A stretch of 64,000 nucleotides of DNA, from the NCBI RefSeq assembly GCF_047149785.1, contig NZ_BAAGBE010000001.1:682001-746000 (forward strand). The letters are read 5' to 3'. Each line of letters opens with the position of its first letter. Within the stretch, counting starts at the first letter, position 1. The stretch is from Nitrobacter sp047149785. GTDB lineage: Bacteria > Pseudomonadota > Alphaproteobacteria > Rhizobiales > Xanthobacteraceae. This document shows, in pieces, positions 16,967 to 25,291 of this stretch. A program made the position numbers and the translations under genes. Below the pieces are notes generated by a model, which saw nothing but the letters and a program-made list of their open reading frames with translations, made no database searches and was not told where the DNA came from.

Positions 16967-17554
16967 ATGAAGAAGGCCATTCTCGCCGGTGTCGCAGCGA
17001 TTGCCATTGCCGGTTCAACCGCGGTGTATGCCCACCAGCATCGTTCGTGGTCGCACGGCTACTCGCGGCTTAGCTTGCAGGATAGGACGGCTCTCGCCGA
17101 TTCGAGAATCGCCGCGATCCACGCCGGCCTCACGCTGACACCGGATCAGGAAAAGCTGTGGCCGCCGGTGGAAAAGGCTATTCGTGATTTCGCGAAGCTG
17201 CGGATCGATCGTGCCAACGCCCGGATGGAGGGCAAGGAGGGCAAGAGCGGGTCCGGAAGCGAAGCGAAGAACGAAGATGCGCAAAAGCAGGCGCCGGTCG
17301 ATCAGGTTGCACGGCTGCGCGAGCGCGCCGATCGCATGGCCGAGACGGCGGCAGCTCTAAAGAAAATCGCCGATGCCGCGGATCCGCTGTACAAGACTCT
17401 CGACGACGGCCAAAAACGGCGCCTGATGATTCTCGCCCGCATGGACCATGGTTTCGGCATGGGCGGCGGCCGTTGGCATCACCACCGCTTCGATCGCGGC
17501 GGCGACCGGGACCATGACCGGGGCGGCTCCGAGCAACGGCCTGGACAACTCTGA
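16967..17554 (+). CDS. Periplasmic LTXXQ-motif (Spy/CpxP-like) protein
   Basis: 195 residues from MKKAILAGVAAIAIAGSTAV, a signal peptide with cleavage near VYA-HQ. The ribosome site aaaggaggg is very strong and decides the start. The body is helical and charged and holds LTLTPDQEKLWPPVEKAI, the LTxxQ-like repeat motif of Spy/CpxP-type proteins, then an acidic/Gly linker and a C-terminal His/Asp/Gly-rich tail (GGGRWHHHRFDRGGDRDHD) that may bind metal. Spy-like proteins act as periplasmic chaperones or envelope stress sensors; that role is inferred here. Confidence 0.75.
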   Translation: MKKAILAGVAAIAIAGSTAVYAHQHRSWSHGYSRLSLQDRTALADSRIAAIHAGLTLTPDQEKLWPPVEKAIRDFAKLRIDRANARMEGKEGKSGSGSEAKNEDAQKQAPVDQVARLRERADRMAETAAALKKIADAADPLYKTLDDGQKRRLMILARMDHGFGMGGGRWHHHRFDRGGDRDHDRGGSEQRPGQL

Positions 17555-17571
17555 CAGCCGGACGCGAATGC

Positions 17572-17672
17572 GCTATAGCGTTTTCCAGCGAAGTGGCTAC
17601 CGGTTCGCGTGAAGAAAACGCGTCAAATCAAAATCCCGGAGCCCGCTTCTGATTCCATCAGAAGCGAAAGGT
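17572..17672 (+). repeat. Dispersed intergenic repeat, 'tatagcgttttc' type
   Basis: Begins tatagcgttttccagcgaag, continues with ccggttcgcgtgaagaaaac and ends in the hairpin cgcttctgattccatcagaagcg, with arms CGCTTCTGAT / ATCAGAAGCG. Same element as at 1680 (minus) and 52069 (plus). Confidence 0.8.
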
Positions 17673-17686
17673 TCTAGGACGCGAGG

Positions 17687-17709
17687 AAGCCGCCAGTTTC
17701 GGCGGCTTT
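17687..17709 (+). terminator. Intrinsic terminator
   Basis: AAGCCGCC (17687-17694), loop AGTTTC, GGCGGCTT (17701-17708), then ttttcg. Eight-base stem with T-tail. It would end transcription from the LTXXQ-protein gene before the tRNA gene. Confidence 0.75.
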
Positions 17710-17821
17710 TTCGTGTTTGGCGAATGTGCTGTCGTAGGGGGAAACCGCCGCCGCTCTGCTGGACATCGCGGGTCCGCTTTGCTAAACGACCCCAGCCCGC
17801 AAGGGAGTTTTGAACAGTTCC

Positions 17822-17897
<76 letters not shown>

Positions 17898-17948
17898 ATG
17901 AAATCAAACACTTAGCGGCCATCAGCCAAAAATCGAAAGGCGCTTTAG

Positions 17949-18194
17949 CTACCATATAGCTACCGCCAGCCTATCAATCTTGCTGTCGTCCGGGTTCGTC
18001 GGATTTCTGTCGCTAACGCCATCGACGTTCCCGCTTTTCCCAAACAGCCACTCCAACTCTGCCAAGACGGCGCGATTGATTGCTAGATTTCCGTTTTCAT
18101 TCTCGTAAACAAACTCCTTGCCAAACAAGCGTTCAATCTCATGCACGGCGGTTGTTTGATCGAGGGTGCGCCTTTTAAAAACTTCATCAGCCAT
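17949..18194 (-). CDS. Small conserved hypothetical protein (DUF6953-like)
   Basis: 81 residues, MADEVFKRRTLDQTTAVHEI at the N-terminus and ENENGNLAINRAVLAELEWL in the middle. This pattern (basic start, 'ENGNLAI', helical end) recalls a small protein family common in rhizobia, probably DUF6953, but I cannot confirm the name. No signal peptide or membrane segment. The stop is near the tRNA 3' end. Base composition is lower in GC than the neighbours. Confidence 0.6.
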   Translation of the reverse strand: MADEVFKRRTLDQTTAVHEIERLFGKEFVYENENGNLAINRAVLAELEWLFGKSGNVDGVSDRNPTNPDDSKIDRLAVAIW

Positions 18195-18266
18195 CCCCGG
18201 GTCAAGCTCGAGGACATGCTTCGCTCGAAAACGCTACAAGGCAGCGAAGATTTTTTCGAGTGATTG

Positions 18267-18470
18267 CTATTTTACCGTGGGCGGCGGATTGATTCTGCGT
18301 TTCACCCATTGGCCAAGAACATAGAACGCCACAAACATGAGCGTGGCCATGAGAGCGATCATAAAATCCGAGAACTCGCCTTTGAGGGTCCTGGCGAGGA
18401 GATAGACGCCGACGAGTCCGACTCCAAAGACGCATAGCGAGGCAATTTCGGCAGTTTGTTTTTGGGTCAA
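18267..18470 (-). CDS. Small membrane protein of unknown function
   Basis: 67 residues with two predicted membrane segments: ASLCVFGVGLVGVYLLA (about 10-27) and FMIALMATLMFVAFYVLGQW (about 36-55), and a basic C-terminus (VKRRINPPPTVK). No family recognised. It is 72 bases upstream of the DUF6953-like gene on the same strand, and the gap contains a fragment resembling the 'cgaaaacgct' repeat. The two may form an accessory pair beside tRNA-Lys. Confidence 0.5.
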   Translation of the reverse strand: MTQKQTAEIASLCVFGVGLVGVYLLARTLKGEFSDFMIALMATLMFVAFYVLGQWVKRRINPPPTVK

Positions 18471-18852
18471 TTCAGTCTCCGCGTGTTGAAGCGAGATGAG
18501 ATTTTGATGGAATCGTCATGACTGCTCTATGCCCGAGCGTCCACGTCTTGAAACACGAATCGGATCAAGGACGTGGGAGGCCGGGACGAACGGAAGCACT
18601 GTCGTTCTTCGAACGGCTGTGCGCGGCCATGACATGTTGAGGCGCTTCATCGTCAACTCACCCTGATCCAGGTCCGGGACTATAGCGTTTTCCGGCGAAG
18701 TGGGTACAGGTTCGCGTCAAGGAATGTCGGGACAAATAGCGCCGCCCGGCTCATTGCGGCCCCTCATGGCAGGTGGCAAACTCGCTCCAAGCAATGCCGG
18801 CTCTGTCAGATCGAGTGCATTCGATCCGATTGCGGAAGAGGTTGAAATCGAA
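18471..18852. other. Gene-free stretch with partial repeat
   Basis: About 380 bases between the small membrane protein and the MaoC gene. It holds a shortened 'tatagcgttttc' repeat at 18681-18722 (tatagcgttttccggcgaag, then ggttcgcgtcaagg) and probably the promoter of the MaoC-lyase pair. A longer open frame runs from 18700, but its extra residues come from the repeat and are not credible. Confidence 0.5.
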
Positions 18853-19305
18853 ATGGCTGGTCTGTATTTCGAGCAGTTTTCCGTAGGGCAAACGTTCGTT
18901 CATGAAGTCCGGCGAACCGTCACCGACATGGACAATATTCTGTTCTCGTCGCTGACCTGCAATCCTGCCGCCGTGCACATCGATCATGAATATGCCAGGT
19001 CGACCGAGTTCGGGAAGCCGTTGATGAACTCGATCTTCACGCTCGGTCTTATCATCGGCCTTTCGGTGCAGGATACGACCCTGGGGACCACCGTCGGCAA
19101 TCTCGGTATGGAGGAAACCAGATTTCCGCGCCCCGTTTTCGCCGGCGATACCTTGCGTGCGGAATCGAAGGTGGTTGCGGTTCGCGCCAGCAAGTCGCGA
19201 CCGGGGCAGGGTATCGTCACGTTTGAGCATCGCGGCTTCAACCAGCGCGACGACGAAATCCTGTTTTGTCGCCGCAACGCGCTGATGATGGGAAAGCCGG
19301 CATGA
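18853..19305 (+). CDS. MaoC-family dehydratase
   Basis: 150 residues from MAGLYFEQFSVGQTFVHE. Single hot-dog domain with the MaoC hydratase core: D and H of NPAAVHIDHEYARST and the downstream PLMNSIFTLGLIIGLSV helix. MaoC proteins hydrate or dehydrate enoyl-CoA thioesters. The stop overlaps the start of a citrate-lyase-like CoA-ester lyase by 4 bases, so the two probably act in sequence, as in mesaconyl-CoA hydratase with malyl-CoA/beta-methylmalyl-CoA lyase. Exact substrates are inferred. The open frame upstream derives from a repeat and is excluded. Confidence 0.85.
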   Translation: MAGLYFEQFSVGQTFVHEVRRTVTDMDNILFSSLTCNPAAVHIDHEYARSTEFGKPLMNSIFTLGLIIGLSVQDTTLGTTVGNLGMEETRFPRPVFAGDTLRAESKVVAVRASKSRPGQGIVTFEHRGFNQRDDEILFCRRNALMMGKPA

Positions 19306-20177
19306 AGTTGCGCTCGCTTCTGTTCGTCCCGGCCGACAGCGATCGCAAGTTCGCCAAGGCCGACGCCTGTGGCGCGGACGCATTGATCATCGATCTCGAA
19401 GACTCCGTTGCCCCCGGCCGCAAGTCGTTCGCGCGGGATGCGGTGAAGGACCGCGTAAGCGGGGCGCATGACTGGACGTTTCTGGTGCGCATCAACCCGC
19501 TCGAAACCGGACTGGCGCTGGAGGACCTCGCCGCGGTCGTTCGCCCGGGGCTCGACGGCATCGTGATTCCGAAGGTGAACGGCTATCAGGATGTCGAGCG
19601 GATCTCGCGCCATATCGATGACCTTGAGGCCGCCACTGGCGTTGCCGCCGGGCATGTGAAATTGCTGGTTGTCGCAACCGAGACGCCGGCGGCGATGCTG
19701 GGCCTCGCCGGTTATGCCACATCACGCGCAACGCCGGCCTCAAGACTGGTGGCCATGACATGGGGCGCGGAAGACCTCAGCGCCGCGCTCGGCGCGTTGA
19801 CCAATAAAGAGCCGAACGGCGAGTGGACCTTCCCCTATCAGCTTGCGCGCGCCCAGTGCCTTTTCGCCGCCGGCGCGGCGGGCGTGGTCGCGCTTGAAAC
19901 GCTCTACGCTGATTACAGGGATCAGGACGGTCTTGCCGAGAACTGCCGGATCGCGCGCCGTGACGGATTTGTCGGGCGTCTCGCGATCCATCCGGATCAG
20001 GTCGCGATCATCAACGCCTGCTTCACGCCGCCCGAAGCTGACCTCGCTCATGCGCGACGGGTGGTTGCGGCTTTCGCCGGTCAGCCGGATGCCGGCACGG
20101 TTGGCATCGACGGCAAGATGTATGATCGCCCGCATCTGGTCGCGGCGAAGCGAACATTGGCCTCGGTCGGCGAATGA
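19302..20177 (+). CDS. CoA-ester lyase (HpcH/HpaI, CitE-like)
   Basis: 291 residues from MKLRSLLFVPADSDRKFAKA. Family marks: LIIDLEDSVAPGRKSFARD (metal-binding Asp/Glu), VRINPLETGLALEDL, VVATETPAAMLGLAGYA and GRLAIHPDQVAIINACF. Such lyases cleave or form malyl-CoA, beta-methylmalyl-CoA or citramalyl-CoA. ATGA overlap with the MaoC gene indicates translational coupling. The two encoded enzymes would interconvert an enoyl-CoA dicarboxylate and acetyl- or propionyl-CoA plus glyoxylate, or act on itaconyl/citramalyl-CoA. Confidence 0.85.
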   Translation: MKLRSLLFVPADSDRKFAKADACGADALIIDLEDSVAPGRKSFARDAVKDRVSGAHDWTFLVRINPLETGLALEDLAAVVRPGLDGIVIPKVNGYQDVERISRHIDDLEAATGVAAGHVKLLVVATETPAAMLGLAGYATSRATPASRLVAMTWGAEDLSAALGALTNKEPNGEWTFPYQLARAQCLFAAGAAGVVALETLYADYRDQDGLAENCRIARRDGFVGRLAIHPDQVAIINACFTPPEADLAHARRVVAAFAGQPDAGTVGIDGKMYDRPHLVAAKRTLASVGE

Positions 20178-20245
20178 ACGATGAATGAGCGCAGGTAGAG
20201 AAGGCGCTTGATCGATCCGCCACGTTTTTCGAAGAAGGAGCAGCG

Positions 20246-21520
20246 TCAGAGATTGCTGTCGGTGATGGCCGCATAGACCATGGTGCGAAGTTCGCGCCGG
20301 ACGGGATAAGCGGTCGAAGGTATCACCTGTGTCATGAAGATCGTGATCAACTCTTCCGCCGGATCGATCCAGAACGACGTCGTCGCCGCGCCGCCCCAGG
20401 CGTATTCACCGGGGCTTCCGGCGATAAGCGTCTTCGCGGGGTTCATGGTGACGGAGAAGCCGAGGCCGAAGCCGACGCCGCTGTAGGTCGCTTCGGCAAA
20501 CATCGATCGCGACATGTCCGTCAGGTCGCGGTTGCCGGGAAGGTGATTGGTTGTCATCAGCGCCAGCGTTTTCGGTCCGATCAGCCTCACGCCGTCGAGC
20601 GCGCCGCCGTTGAGCAGCGCGCGGCAAAAGGTGAGGTAGTCGGCGGCCGTCGAGCAGAGACCGCCGCCGCCGGAGATGAAACTGGGCGGCGAGAGATAGG
20701 GACTTGTCGCCGGATCGTCCTGCAACGTCAGGCCGCCTTTTGCGCTTGGCGAACGAACCGACATCATGCCTGTGGCGGCGGCGTTGTAGCAGGCGGCCAG
20801 CCGATGCGCCTTTTCGGTGGGAACGAAGAAGTCGGTATCGGCCATGCCCAGCGGATCGAAAATGCGTTCCTTGAGAAACCGCTCGAACGGAACGCCGCTG
20901 ATCTTGCCGATGAGATATCCGATCACGTCAGTGGAGACCGAGTAATTCCAGGCGTCGCCGGGCGAGAACTCAAGCGGGATTTTTGCAAGATCCGCGATCA
21001 TCGAATCGAGCGTGCCGGCGAGTTCGATCGTGCCGATCTGCCGGTCGCGGTAGGCTGCGTCGACATTGCTGCGCTGCTGGAAGCCATAGGTCAGCCCGGA
21101 CGTATGACGAAGCAGGTCGACGATCTGCATGGGCCGCGCCGGCGGCCGGGTGACGAACGCGGGCGCGACGCCTGCCTGAAACACGCCGAGGCTTTTCCAA
21201 TCGGGAATATACTTGTGAACCGGTTCGTCGAGCGCAACGAGACCTTGCTCCACCAGCATCATGAAAGCGACGGACGTGATCGGCTTGGTCATGGAATAGA
21301 TGCGGAAGATGGTGTCGTCCTTCAGCGGCACCTCGCGTTCGAGATCGGCAAAGCCTTGCACGGAGCTGTGCACGATGTGTCCGCGCCGAGACACCACAAG
21401 CTGCGTGCCCGGAAAGCGGCCCGCGTCGATGTATCGCCGCTTCAGATGGTTATCGATCCGATCGAGCGCGGCCTTGGACATGCCGGCGGCTTCAGGCGAA
21501 GTGGGAGCGAAGGCGGGCAT
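20246..21520 (-). CDS. Serine hydrolase of the class C beta-lactamase family
   Basis: 424 residues. The catalytic SxxK is S76-M-T-K79 in FRIYSMTKPITSVAF; the Tyr motif is in DAWNYSVSTDVIGYLIGK; the third motif region contains EYAWGGAATTSFWIDP. No signal peptide, so it is a cytoplasmic esterase/lactamase-like enzyme (EstB type) and not a periplasmic beta-lactamase. Substrate unknown. It diverges from the oxidoreductase gene at 21744 across 223 bases. Confidence 0.85.
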   Translation of the reverse strand: MPAFAPTSPEAAGMSKAALDRIDNHLKRRYIDAGRFPGTQLVVSRRGHIVHSSVQGFADLEREVPLKDDTIFRIYSMTKPITSVAFMMLVEQGLVALDEPVHKYIPDWKSLGVFQAGVAPAFVTRPPARPMQIVDLLRHTSGLTYGFQQRSNVDAAYRDRQIGTIELAGTLDSMIADLAKIPLEFSPGDAWNYSVSTDVIGYLIGKISGVPFERFLKERIFDPLGMADTDFFVPTEKAHRLAACYNAAATGMMSVRSPSAKGGLTLQDDPATSPYLSPPSFISGGGGLCSTAADYLTFCRALLNGGALDGVRLIGPKTLALMTTNHLPGNRDLTDMSRSMFAEATYSGVGFGLGFSVTMNPAKTLIAGSPGEYAWGGAATTSFWIDPAEELITIFMTQVIPSTAYPVRRELRTMVYAAITDSNL

Positions 21521-21743
21521 CTGGCGTCACTCCGGTGGTGGCGGATCGGGCGACTGCGGATTCCGCGTGGCGCTCCGGTGGCGGCTGGCGCGTTACTTAA
21601 ATCGCAGATGCGATGGGGTGGCAATCGCCGTCAGGCCATGCAAGAAAATGCTGCGGGCAGGATGCTTCCGCGCTACAAAACATCATGTTTCCGGAGGTCA
21701 TATGACAGGCGATCAGGCAGTCTCAAGCGGGCCGGTTTGACGA

Positions 21744-22964
21744 ATGGCGGACCAACCGATTCTGATCGTGGGCGCGGGCCACGCCGGCTTTCAACTCGCC
21801 GCGTCGCTGCGCCAGGCGGGGTATGAGGGACCCGTCGGTCTGATCAATGACGAGGCGCATCTGCCCTATCAGCGGCCGCCGCTGTCAAAAGCCTATCTGA
21901 AAGGCGCCGGCGGCCCGGATTCGGTGATGTTCCGGCCCGAGAAATTCTATCACGACCAGCGCATCGAACTGATCGCGGATCGCGCCGCTGCCATTGACCG
22001 CAGCGCTCGTGAATTGGTCTGTGCGTCCGGTGCGTCCCGCCCCTACAAGCACCTTGTGCTGGCAACGGGTGCGCGCAATCGCCTGATCGATGTCCCGAAC
22101 GCCGGTTTGGAAGATGTGCTTTATCTGCGCACGCTCGACGAAAGTGAGGCGCTGCGGCAACGCTTCGAAGCCGGGGGGAGGGTGGTCGTCGTCGGCGCCG
22201 GCTTCATCGGCCTTGAATTCGCCGCGACCGCGCGGGCGAAGGGCCTCGAGGTCGAGGTGGTGGAACTCGCGCCCCGCGTGATGGCGCGCGCGGTCACGCC
22301 GGAGATTTCGGACTATTTTCAGCGCCGCCACAGCGAAGCTGGAATCCGGCTTCATTTCGGCGTGCAGGCCACGAGCATCACCAGCGAGGAGGGCCGCGTG
22401 ACCGGCGTGACCTTGAGCGACGGCAGGCCGATCGCGGCCGATCTCGTGGTGGTCGGCGTCGGGGTTCTGCCCAATGTCGAACTGGCGGCCGAGGCGGGCC
22501 TGCCGGTCGCTTCCGGCATCATCGTCGATGAGCACCTCCTCACCGCCGATCCGGATATTTCGGCGATCGGCGACTGCGCGCTGTTTGCGAGCGTGCGTTT
22601 CGGCGCGCCGCTGCGGCTTGAATCCGTGCAGAATGCGGCCGATCAGGCGCGCTGCGTGGCGGCGCGGCTGACCGGCAACGCAAACAGCTATGATGGCCTG
22701 CCATGGTTCTGGAGCGATCAGGGTCCGGACAAGCTGCAGATCGCGGGTCTCACCACCGGTTACGACCAGGTCGTGGTGCGCGGCGACGCCGGGCAGGGAT
22801 CGTTCTCCGCGTTCTGTTACAAGGCCGGGCGCCTGATCGGAATCGAGTCCGTCAATCGCGCGTCGGATCACGTTTTCGGCCGCCGTCTTCTTGCGGTGAA
22901 CGGTTCGATCGCGCCGGAACAGGCCGCCGATACGAGTTTCGACCTCAAGCAGGCGCTCGCCTGA
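21744..22964 (+). CDS. NAD(P)H-dependent FAD ferredoxin reductase
   Basis: 406 residues. Two Rossmann motifs: FAD at ILIVGAGHAGFQLAASLRQ and NAD(P) at VVVVGAGFIGLEFAATARA, plus the FAD-ribityl motif ISAIGDCALF. The N-terminal motif PYQRPPLSKAYLKG is typical of putidaredoxin/rhodocoxin reductases, which pass electrons from NAD(P)H to a ferredoxin for a P450 or dioxygenase. No ferredoxin gene is adjacent, but a P450 and a small ferredoxin lie about 12 kb downstream (34049-35525). Whether they work together is not shown by the sequence. Confidence 0.88.
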   Translation: MADQPILIVGAGHAGFQLAASLRQAGYEGPVGLINDEAHLPYQRPPLSKAYLKGAGGPDSVMFRPEKFYHDQRIELIADRAAAIDRSARELVCASGASRPYKHLVLATGARNRLIDVPNAGLEDVLYLRTLDESEALRQRFEAGGRVVVVGAGFIGLEFAATARAKGLEVEVVELAPRVMARAVTPEISDYFQRRHSEAGIRLHFGVQATSITSEEGRVTGVTLSDGRPIAADLVVVGVGVLPNVELAAEAGLPVASGIIVDEHLLTADPDISAIGDCALFASVRFGAPLRLESVQNAADQARCVAARLTGNANSYDGLPWFWSDQGPDKLQIAGLTTGYDQVVVRGDAGQGSFSAFCYKAGRLIGIESVNRASDHVFGRRLLAVNGSIAPEQAADTSFDLKQALA

Positions 22965-23187
22965 ATTCTCGCCGGCAAGGCGGACATGCCGTTCGGACAC
23001 GCTGGCGCGATAGCCGACGCTTCCACTGAACAATCCGCGGCGCTTATGCCGTGATCGGGCGGGATGATCGGCCCTCGGCGAAACACGCCTTCGTGCGACG
23101 TGCCCTTGAATGGCGGATGTCATTGTTTGAGCCGCATAACTATATCGTACTGAGGTTGTTGAAGCGGGATCGTGAGAGGAGAATGCG

Positions 23188-24447
23188 ATGACAGTTTACT
23201 CGGGTCCGGTCTTCGACATGGCGGTCCAGCAGTTCGGGGTTATCGCCAACCACCTGTCGATCCCGATGGACGAGCGCGAGCGCATCCTGATGCCGAAGCG
23301 AGCCGTCACAATTTCATGCCCGGTCCATCGCGACGACGGATCAATCACGGTTTTCGAGGGATACCGTGTGCAGCATCATCTCACGCTGGGCCCGACCAAG
23401 GGCGGGACGCGCTTCGCGCCGAGCGTGGACATCGGCGAGGTGGCCGCGCTCGCCATCTGGATGAGCTGGAAATGCGCGCTGGTCGGATTACCCTATGGCG
23501 GAGCCAAGGGCGGCGTCAGGGTCGATCCCGCATCGATTTCGAAGCGCGAGCTGGAAGGGCTGTCGCGCCGCTACATGCAGGAGATGATTCCGTTCGTCGG
23601 ACCGCACACCGACGTCATGGCGCCGGACATGGGCACCAACGAGCAGGTGATGGCCTGGTTCATGGACACCTATTCCATGTATCAGGGCCGCACCGTCACC
23701 GAGATCGTCACCGGCAAGCCCGTGAGTTCGGGCGGCACGCTCGGCCGCCGCGAAGCCACCGGCCGCGGCGTCGCCCATCTCGCCCGCCGCGTGATGAGGG
23801 AACTCGACATCGCGCTCGACGGGGCAACCGCGGTCATTCAAGGCTTTGGAAACGTCGGCTCGCATGCGGCGCTCGAGCTTTACAATTCCGGCGTCAAGAT
23901 CGTCGCGGTGAGCGATCATACCGGCGCGCTTTATGACAAAACGGGGCTGGATATTCCCGGATTGATGCGCCATGCGGCCGAGCATGGAAATATCGCCGGT
24001 TATTCCAACCAGCTTCACCACGATCCCGCGGCGATCCTGACGCTGCCGTGCGACGTGCTCGTTCCAGCCGCCATCGAGCGCGTGATCGATGCGCATGACG
24101 CCGAGAACCTGAAGTGCCGCGTGCTGGCCGAGGGCGCCAACGGGCCGACGACGCCCGAGGCCGATCTGATCCTGGAGAAGCGTCAGCGCGAGATTTTCGT
24201 GATCCCCGACATCCTCTGCAATTCCGGCGGCGTCGTGGTCAGTTACTTCGAATGGGTGCAGGATCTTCAGCAACTGTTCTGGGAGGAAGACGAAGTGAAG
24301 CGCCGCGAATACCAGATCCTGGATCGCGCCTTCGGCCAGATGGTCAGCCGTGCGAAAAGGGACAACATCCCGCATCGTACCGCGGCGATGGCGCTGGGCG
24401 TTGAGAAGGTGCGGGCGGCGAAGAATACGCGGGGACTCTTTCCGTGA
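23188..24447 (+). CDS. gdhA: Glutamate dehydrogenase (Glu/Leu/Phe/Val family)
   Basis: 419 residues, the hexameric 45-kDa class. Substrate and catalytic motif LPYGGAKGGVRVDP (Lys in GGAKGG) at about 105-118, then ATGRGVAHLARRVM and the nucleotide-binding TAVIQGFGNVGSHAALELY. It catalyses oxidative deamination of glutamate or the reverse. Strong ribosome site gagaggagaatgcg. Amino-acid preference (Glu versus branched-chain) is not certain, but the length and motifs favour glutamate. Confidence 0.88.
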   Translation: MTVYSGPVFDMAVQQFGVIANHLSIPMDERERILMPKRAVTISCPVHRDDGSITVFEGYRVQHHLTLGPTKGGTRFAPSVDIGEVAALAIWMSWKCALVGLPYGGAKGGVRVDPASISKRELEGLSRRYMQEMIPFVGPHTDVMAPDMGTNEQVMAWFMDTYSMYQGRTVTEIVTGKPVSSGGTLGRREATGRGVAHLARRVMRELDIALDGATAVIQGFGNVGSHAALELYNSGVKIVAVSDHTGALYDKTGLDIPGLMRHAAEHGNIAGYSNQLHHDPAAILTLPCDVLVPAAIERVIDAHDAENLKCRVLAEGANGPTTPEADLILEKRQREIFVIPDILCNSGGVVVSYFEWVQDLQQLFWEEDEVKRREYQILDRAFGQMVSRAKRDNIPHRTAAMALGVEKVRAAKNTRGLFP

Positions 24448-24550
24448 TCCGGTCCGCGAGCCGGTTCGCGCATCGCCGCGCTTGAACTTTAGTATGAGGT
24501 AATCGCTTATATTTAAGTCGAATGCGGATTGATGCGGTGCAGCATCATTC

Positions 24551-24580
24551 TTGACTTTGCCAAGGTGAGTGCCTACTCAC
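24551..24580 (+). promoter_or_regulatory. Promoter and candidate operator for the TetR gene
   Basis: TTGACT (24551-24556) is a good -35 box. Across the expected -10 position lies an inverted repeat, GTGAGT (24565-24570), GCCT, ACTCAC (24575-24580), nine bases before the TetR start codon. A palindrome of this size over the promoter of a TetR-family gene is the usual autorepression layout. Confidence 0.55.
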
Positions 24581-24588
24581 ATCATCCG

Positions 24589-25290
24589 ATGAGCAACCTG
24601 CGGATGACCAGCGATTTGCGCCGGGAGTTGATCCTGAGCGCCGCGAAGCAATGCTTCGCGCGTTACGGCTTTGCGGGCACGACGACCAAAAGCGTCGCCG
24701 CTGCAGCTTCGATCTCCGAGGCATTATTATTCAAGCACTTTCCGACCAAGTCGGCCCTCTATGCTGAAATTCTGGCGGAGGCCTGCAAGGCCGATCCGGC
24801 GTTACACCGCTTGCTCGATCGCAAGCCTTCAACCGAGACGCTGGTCATTCTCATCCGCGGCATGGTGGAGCACTTCCTCAGTGCTTCGGCTTATCCGGAT
24901 CAGGAGGAGGCGCAACGGCTGCGCCTCATGATCTCAAGCCAGCTCGGCGATGGTGAATTTGCCCGGCTGCTGTACGAAAAAATCCGGGATCTGATTGGTC
25001 GGGCCTTCACGGCCTCGCTCGAACGCGCGGTCGCCGCCGGAGATGCCGCGCCGGTCGGGCGCGAACCGCTCAATCTGTTCTGGTTTGCCCATCATACCGT
25101 TCTCATGATGGTTCTGACCAAGCTTCCATCCGTTCCGACTTTGTCCTATGGCGCCGCATCCGGTCTGGAGCGGCAGATTTGTGAATTCATCCTTCGCGGA
25201 ATCGGTCTGAGCGCAGCGGCGATTGCCTTGCACCTGGACCGGGAACCTGTATTCAACCCCGCCCATACGTCGGCCGCAGAAAGTGCATGA
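24589..25290 (+). CDS. TetR/AcrR-family transcriptional regulator
   Basis: 233 residues from MSNLRMTSDLRRELILSAAK. N-terminal helix-turn-helix: FARYGFAGTTTKSVAAAASI then SEALLFKHFPTKSALYAEIL, the TetR signature. The C-terminal ligand domain is typical in length. It ends one base before the adaptor gene of an RND pump, so it is the likely repressor of the efflux operon; the palindrome at 24565 is the likely operator. A longer open frame from 24529 would run through that palindrome and is rejected. Confidence 0.9.
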   Translation: MSNLRMTSDLRRELILSAAKQCFARYGFAGTTTKSVAAAASISEALLFKHFPTKSALYAEILAEACKADPALHRLLDRKPSTETLVILIRGMVEHFLSASAYPDQEEAQRLRLMISSQLGDGEFARLLYEKIRDLIGRAFTASLERAVAAGDAAPVGREPLNLFWFAHHTVLMMVLTKLPSVPTLSYGAASGLERQICEFILRGIGLSAAAIALHLDREPVFNPAHTSAAESA

Positions 25291-25291
25291 C

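Noticed and set aside
20543..21826. 427-codon plus-strand frame opposite the beta-lactamase-like gene
   Set aside because: The opposite strand has the SxxK and Tyr motifs; this frame has none and overlaps the next gene start.
24482..24513. Second TetR promoter (TTGAAC ... TATATT)
   Set aside because: The spacing is 19-20 bases, too long compared with the better-placed TTGACT at 24551.
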